A stretch of DNA of 41,993 nucleotides, from the NCBI GenBank assembly GCA_035691285.1, contig DASSJI010000207.1:1-41993 (forward strand), in the 5' to 3' direction. Positions 39,528-41,993 of this stretch are shown here, one piece after another. The DNA comes from DATFEN01 sp035691285 (GTDB taxonomy: Bacteria > Acidobacteriota > Vicinamibacteria > Fen-336). Below the pieces are notes generated by a model that had not been told where the DNA came from, searched no databases, and saw nothing but the letters and a program-made list of their open reading frames with translations. The stretch's first letter is position 1. Each line of letters begins with the position of its first letter. The position numbers and the translations under genes are program-made.

Positions 39528-40166
39528 GTGTCCGCCGGAGCGTACTGGCGCTGCCCGATCTGCCTGCGGCGCGTCCCGGGTAAGGTCGTCGAGTGCTACT
39601 GCGGCCGCATCCGCCAGCCCGGCGACGGCCCGGACGAGGAACAGCGCCCGAAGCGGTTCCCGCTCGGGCCGGCGTCGCTCGGCGCCCTGCTCGTCGCGGC
39701 GGTCGGCCTGGCGTTCTGGCTCACGCGGTCTTCGCCGCCGCCGGTCGCCGCTCGGGGAGCGTTGCCTTCGCCCACGATCGGCGTCGCCGAGCCAGAGGCC
39801 GTCCCCGCCCGGCCCGGAGCGGACGCGTCAGCCCCTCCCACGGCGACGACGATGCCGGCGCCGGCCCTGGCCTACGACGTCGCGACGCGGCATCTCCGGC
39901 ACCGGCTCCGGTCGCTCGTCGCACGCCTCGACCAGTTCGAGCGGATCTGCGGCCCCGGCTCGCGCCATTCGAGCTGCGACCCCTTGCGCGACCAGATCGC
40001 CCAGGAAGCGCGGGACATCCGCGCCACCTACGACGCTGCCGAGGAGAAGGCGCGGCAAGCCTGGCTGGAGGGGGGGCTGGCCATGGACATCCGCCAGCGC
40101 AACGAGGTGACGGAAGCAGACGTGCGGGCCGTCCTGTCTCGCGCTGCCGCGGCCGGAGCGCGTTGA
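39528..40166 (+). CDS. Zinc-ribbon, single-span membrane protein with coiled-coil-like C-terminus
   Basis: I do not recognise a family. The 212-residue protein begins with a zinc-ribbon-like motif, C-P-I-C at 9-12 and C-Y-C at 23-25 (WRCPICLRRVPGK), followed by a basic stretch and one membrane helix (about 49-65, LGALLVAAVGLAFWL). Next comes a low-complexity proline/alanine-rich linker (about 68-110), then a helical domain (about 112-212) rich in charged residues with a pair of cysteines (RICGPGSRHSSCDP) that could form a disulfide if outside the cytoplasm. This arrangement, cytoplasmic zinc ribbon then membrane helix then extracytoplasmic helices, is a plausible sensor or anchor. The GTG start has AGAGGG 7 bases upstream and follows glgP by 11 bp. 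It faces the zinc-ribbon/pseudo-receiver gene with 9 bp between stops. Confidence 0.72.
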   Translation: MSAGAYWRCPICLRRVPGKVVECYCGRIRQPGDGPDEEQRPKRFPLGPASLGALLVAAVGLAFWLTRSSPPPVAARGALPSPTIGVAEPEAVPARPGADASAPPTATTMPAPALAYDVATRHLRHRLRSLVARLDQFERICGPGSRHSSCDPLRDQIAQEARDIRATYDAAEEKARQAWLEGGLAMDIRQRNEVTEADVRAVLSRAAAAGAR

Positions 40167-40175
40167 GCCGCCCGG

Positions 40176-40814
40176 CTACCCCCCGGCCGCGTCGAGGCGG
40201 CGGCGGGCTTCCCTGAAGGGCTGGTAGACGCGCGTGCGCTCGGCGCTCACGTTGCGCAGGACGGTGTCGGCGACGCCGGCGTCCTTCGAGCTCAGCACGA
40301 CGTCGGCCAGGCAGGCCCAGGCCTGCGTGCCGTCGCCGGTCTTGAACTCGTCGCCCACGAGCACGAGCAGCAGCTCGCGGCGCGCCTCGGAGGGCATGCG
40401 CGCGATGCGCTGGTAGAGGCTCTCCTTCGGGCCGGAGCCGGCCAGGCGCGCGGTGACCACGACGTCGTAGATCCCCTGCTCGAGCAGGCGACCGCCCTCC
40501 GCCGGGTCATCGAAGGTGTCCACGCTGTAGCCGAGCCGCCCGAGCATCGCCCCGGCGTTCGCCGACAGTCCCTTGTCGGGCAGCGCGACGAGCGCGCGGC
40601 CGGCCTCGCCCGCGGGAACGTCGCGGCGCGGCGGTGGAGCGGCGGGCTCCTCGCCTGCCGCCTCGGCCGGCGCCGCCGCCGGCGTCTGGCCACCCTTGCC
40701 CGCAAAGCGCACGAGGCTCTGGCACTTCGGGCACTTGACCTGGAAGGGCCGGTCGGGAACCTTGGCGTCGTCGATCGTGATCTTGTTGCCGCAGCTCGAG
40801 CAGCTCCCCTGCAC
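40176..40814 (-). CDS. MJ0042-type zinc-ribbon protein with degenerate receiver domain
   Basis: This is a 212-residue cytoplasmic protein. The first 40 residues form an MJ0042-like zinc ribbon (CSSCGNKITIDDAKV, then VKCPKCQSLVRF), common in myxobacteria and acidobacteria. A proline/alanine linker (about 42-70) follows, then a receiver-like fold at about 72-190: GRALVALPDKGLSANAGAML, LGYSVDTFDDPAEGGRLLEQ, and IYDVVVTARLAG. In a true receiver the third strand ends in the phosphorylated aspartate; here that place is a threonine in VVVTA, so phosphotransfer is unlikely. The domain probably serves protein contacts. It starts with GTG 3 bp after the stop of the PilT-like gene, so it is very likely a co-translated accessory or regulator of pilus motility. 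No DNA-binding domain is attached. Confidence 0.82.
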   Translation of the reverse strand: MQGSCSSCGNKITIDDAKVPDRPFQVKCPKCQSLVRFAGKGGQTPAAAPAEAAGEEPAAPPPRRDVPAGEAGRALVALPDKGLSANAGAMLGRLGYSVDTFDDPAEGGRLLEQGIYDVVVTARLAGSGPKESLYQRIARMPSEARRELLLVLVGDEFKTGDGTQAWACLADVVLSSKDAGVADTVLRNVSAERTRVYQPFREARRRLDAAGG

Positions 40815-40817
40815 GCT

Positions 40818-41993
40818 CTACCTCTCGATCAGGTCGTCCAGCTCGGACTTGGGCTGCGGTTTCCGGGCCGGCGCGACGTCCTTCGCCTTGATGGTCGGCC
40901 CGGCGTCCTCGCCGCTCTGGGTGTCGAGGCGCAGCGCCAGGTTGGTGCGGTTCGTGGAGTAGGAGAGCGCCGTGTCCTTGTCGAGGGTGCCGTTGTGGAC
41001 GAGGCGCTCGAGCTCGTAGTCGAAGCTCTGCATGCCGTCGAGGATGCTGTCGTTCATCGCGTCGATCAGGCTCTTGCCCTCCCGCTCGCCCTCCTGCACG
41101 TACTCCCGGGTCCGGGCGGTGGAGCGCAGGATCTCGCAGATCGCCATGCGGCCCCCGCCCTGCTTCGGGATCAGGCGCTGGCTCACCACCCACTTGAAGG
41201 CCTGGGAGAAGCGCGTCCGGATCTGGCGCTCCTCGTTCTTCGGAAACACGCCGATGATGCGGTCCACCGTCTTCGCGGCGTCGATCGTGTGAAGGGTGGA
41301 GAGCACCAGATGGCCCGTCTCCGAGGCCTCGAGGGCGATCGAGATCGTCTCCACGTCGCGCATTTCGCCCACCAGGATCACTTTCGGAGCCTGGCGCAGG
41401 GCCGCCCGCAGCGCCAGCGCGAAGGTCTGGGTGTCGGCGCCGACCTCGCGCTGGTTGATGGTGGCGTTGATGTGGGGGTGCAGGTACTCGATCGGGTCCT
41501 CGATGGTGATGATGTGGATGTGCTTGTCCCGGTTCAGCTTGTTGATGACCGCGGCCAGGGTCGTGGACTTGCCCGAGCCCGTGGGCCCCGTGACCAGCAC
41601 GATGCCGTTCCGCTCGGTCGTGATCTCGTTGAGCTGCGGCGGCAGGCCGAGCTCCTCGACGGTGGGGATCTTGTTGGGGATCACCCGGAGCACGATCGAG
41701 TAGCTGCCGCGCTGGGCGAAGACGTTCACGCGGAAGCGGGTCCGGCGCGGCAGGGCGTAGGAGAGGTCGGTCGAGCCCGTCTTGACGAGCTTTTCGGCCA
41801 GGTCGCGCTTGCCCTGGAGCAGCCGCATCGCGATCAGCTCGGTCTGGTACGGCAGCAGCTTCTCGATGCCGGCGTAGGACACGGGCCGCAGCGAGCCGTC
41901 GACCTCGACCTGCGGCGGGCGGCCCACGGACAGGTTGAGGTCGGAGATGTTGGGCGCCGCGTCCAGCATCGTCTCGAGGAGAGGATCGAGATC
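40818..41993 (-). CDS. PilT/PilU-like type IV pilus retraction ATPase (5' end outside window)
   Basis: At least 391 residues of a hexameric cytoplasmic ATPase that drives pilus retraction and twitching motility. The frame stays open to the window edge with plausible coding sequence (DLDPLLETMLDAAPNISDLN), so the first methionine visible at 41969 is probably internal and the true start lies just outside. Seen in order: the N-terminal PAS-like region with SDLNLSVGRPP and LRPVSY, Walker A GPTGSGKST, the Asp box IITIEDPIEY, Walker B-like APKVILVGEMRD, and the His box GHLVLSTLHT followed by IDAAKTVDRIIGVFP. The C-terminal extension of about 35 charged residues after TNLALRL is unusual. It is followed 3 bp later by the zinc-ribbon/pseudo-receiver gene. 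PilT and PilU cannot be told apart firmly; the family is certain. Confidence 0.93.
   Translation of the reverse strand, partial: DLDPLLETMLDAAPNISDLNLSVGRPPQVEVDGSLRPVSYAGIEKLLPYQTELIAMRLLQGKRDLAEKLVKTGSTDLSYALPRRTRFRVNVFAQRGSYSIVLRVIPNKIPTVEELGLPPQLNEITTERNGIVLVTGPTGSGKSTTLAAVINKLNRDKHIHIITIEDPIEYLHPHINATINQREVGADTQTFALALRAALRQAPKVILVGEMRDVETISIALEASETGHLVLSTLHTIDAAKTVDRIIGVFPKNEERQIRTRFSQAFKWVVSQRLIPKQGGGRMAICEILRSTARTREYVQEGEREGKSLIDAMNDSILDGMQSFDYELERLVHNGTLDKDTALSYSTNRTNLALRLDTQSGEDAGPTIKAKDVAPARKPQPKSELDDLIER

Noticed and set aside
1..41993. tRNA, rRNA, CRISPR array, insertion sequence, prophage or attachment site
   Set aside because: I looked for cloverleaf-like arms, conserved rRNA segments, regularly spaced repeats, transposase or integrase motifs and terminal inverted repeats on both strands and saw none. 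A covariance-model search would be decisive for small RNAs.

Overview
The window is about 42 kb of very GC-rich bacterial chromosome, roughly 70-80% GC in most lines I sampled. It most likely comes from the Acidobacteriota. The evidence for that is a full-length orphan ABC permease of the ADOP type (28208-30628), an Oar-like TonB-dependent receptor with a carboxypeptidase-regulatory-like N-terminus (4145-7279), and many secreted PQQ-like beta-propeller proteins opening with a D-W-P-x-W-R-G-P motif. The class cannot be fixed from this sequence. I see no rRNA, tRNA, CRISPR, insertion sequence or phage gene.

Layout. 1-2791 (+): the end of an FtsX-type ABC permease, propeller P1 and a small membrane protein. 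2806-7279 (-): TonB-dependent receptor, then a secreted amidohydrolase. 7389-14444: four more propellers (P2 to P5) around a DUF3311/sodium:solute symporter pair. 14672-17831 (-): a lower-GC block of a DinB-like protein, a YceI-like protein and a YtcJ-like amidohydrolase, probably acquired. 18054-20349: an iron-containing alcohol dehydrogenase, divergent from a HupE/UreJ-like membrane protein. 20405-27749 (+): a tight four-gene operon of secreted propellers (P6 with Ig-like and LamG-like domains, P7, P8 fused to ankyrin repeats, and a lipoprotein with seven FG-GAP/VCBS repeats). 27754-30628 (-): ADOP permease and an ACT-domain-like protein. 30828-39516 (+): housekeeping and central metabolism, with glutamine-dependent NAD synthetase, a DinB-like protein, 2-oxoacid:ferredoxin oxidoreductase KorAB, a histidine-methyltransferase-like gene broken by an in-frame amber codon, and alpha-glucan phosphorylase. 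39528-41993: a zinc-ribbon membrane protein convergent with a PilT-like ATPase and a zinc-ribbon/pseudo-receiver protein.

The main theme is envelope biology. Eight PQQ-like propellers and one FG-GAP propeller lie within 27 kb, interleaved with an outer-membrane receptor, a secreted hydrolase and a sodium symporter. A nutrient-capture or surface-scaffold role is plausible, but it is inference. None of the propellers shows an obvious quinoprotein dehydrogenase active site.

Two patterns run through the regulatory DNA. First, several genes have a -10 hexamer only 6-12 nt before the start codon and no Shine-Dalgarno, as expected of leaderless or nearly leaderless mRNAs (4145-7279, 10129, 13317-14444, 20405, 37399; more weakly 19243 and 30828). 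Second, all five convergent gene pairs are packed with 4-14 bp between them or with overlapping ends, leaving no room for intrinsic terminators. No gene-free stretch exceeds 300 bp; the longest are 14445-14671, 17832-18053 and 30629-30827.
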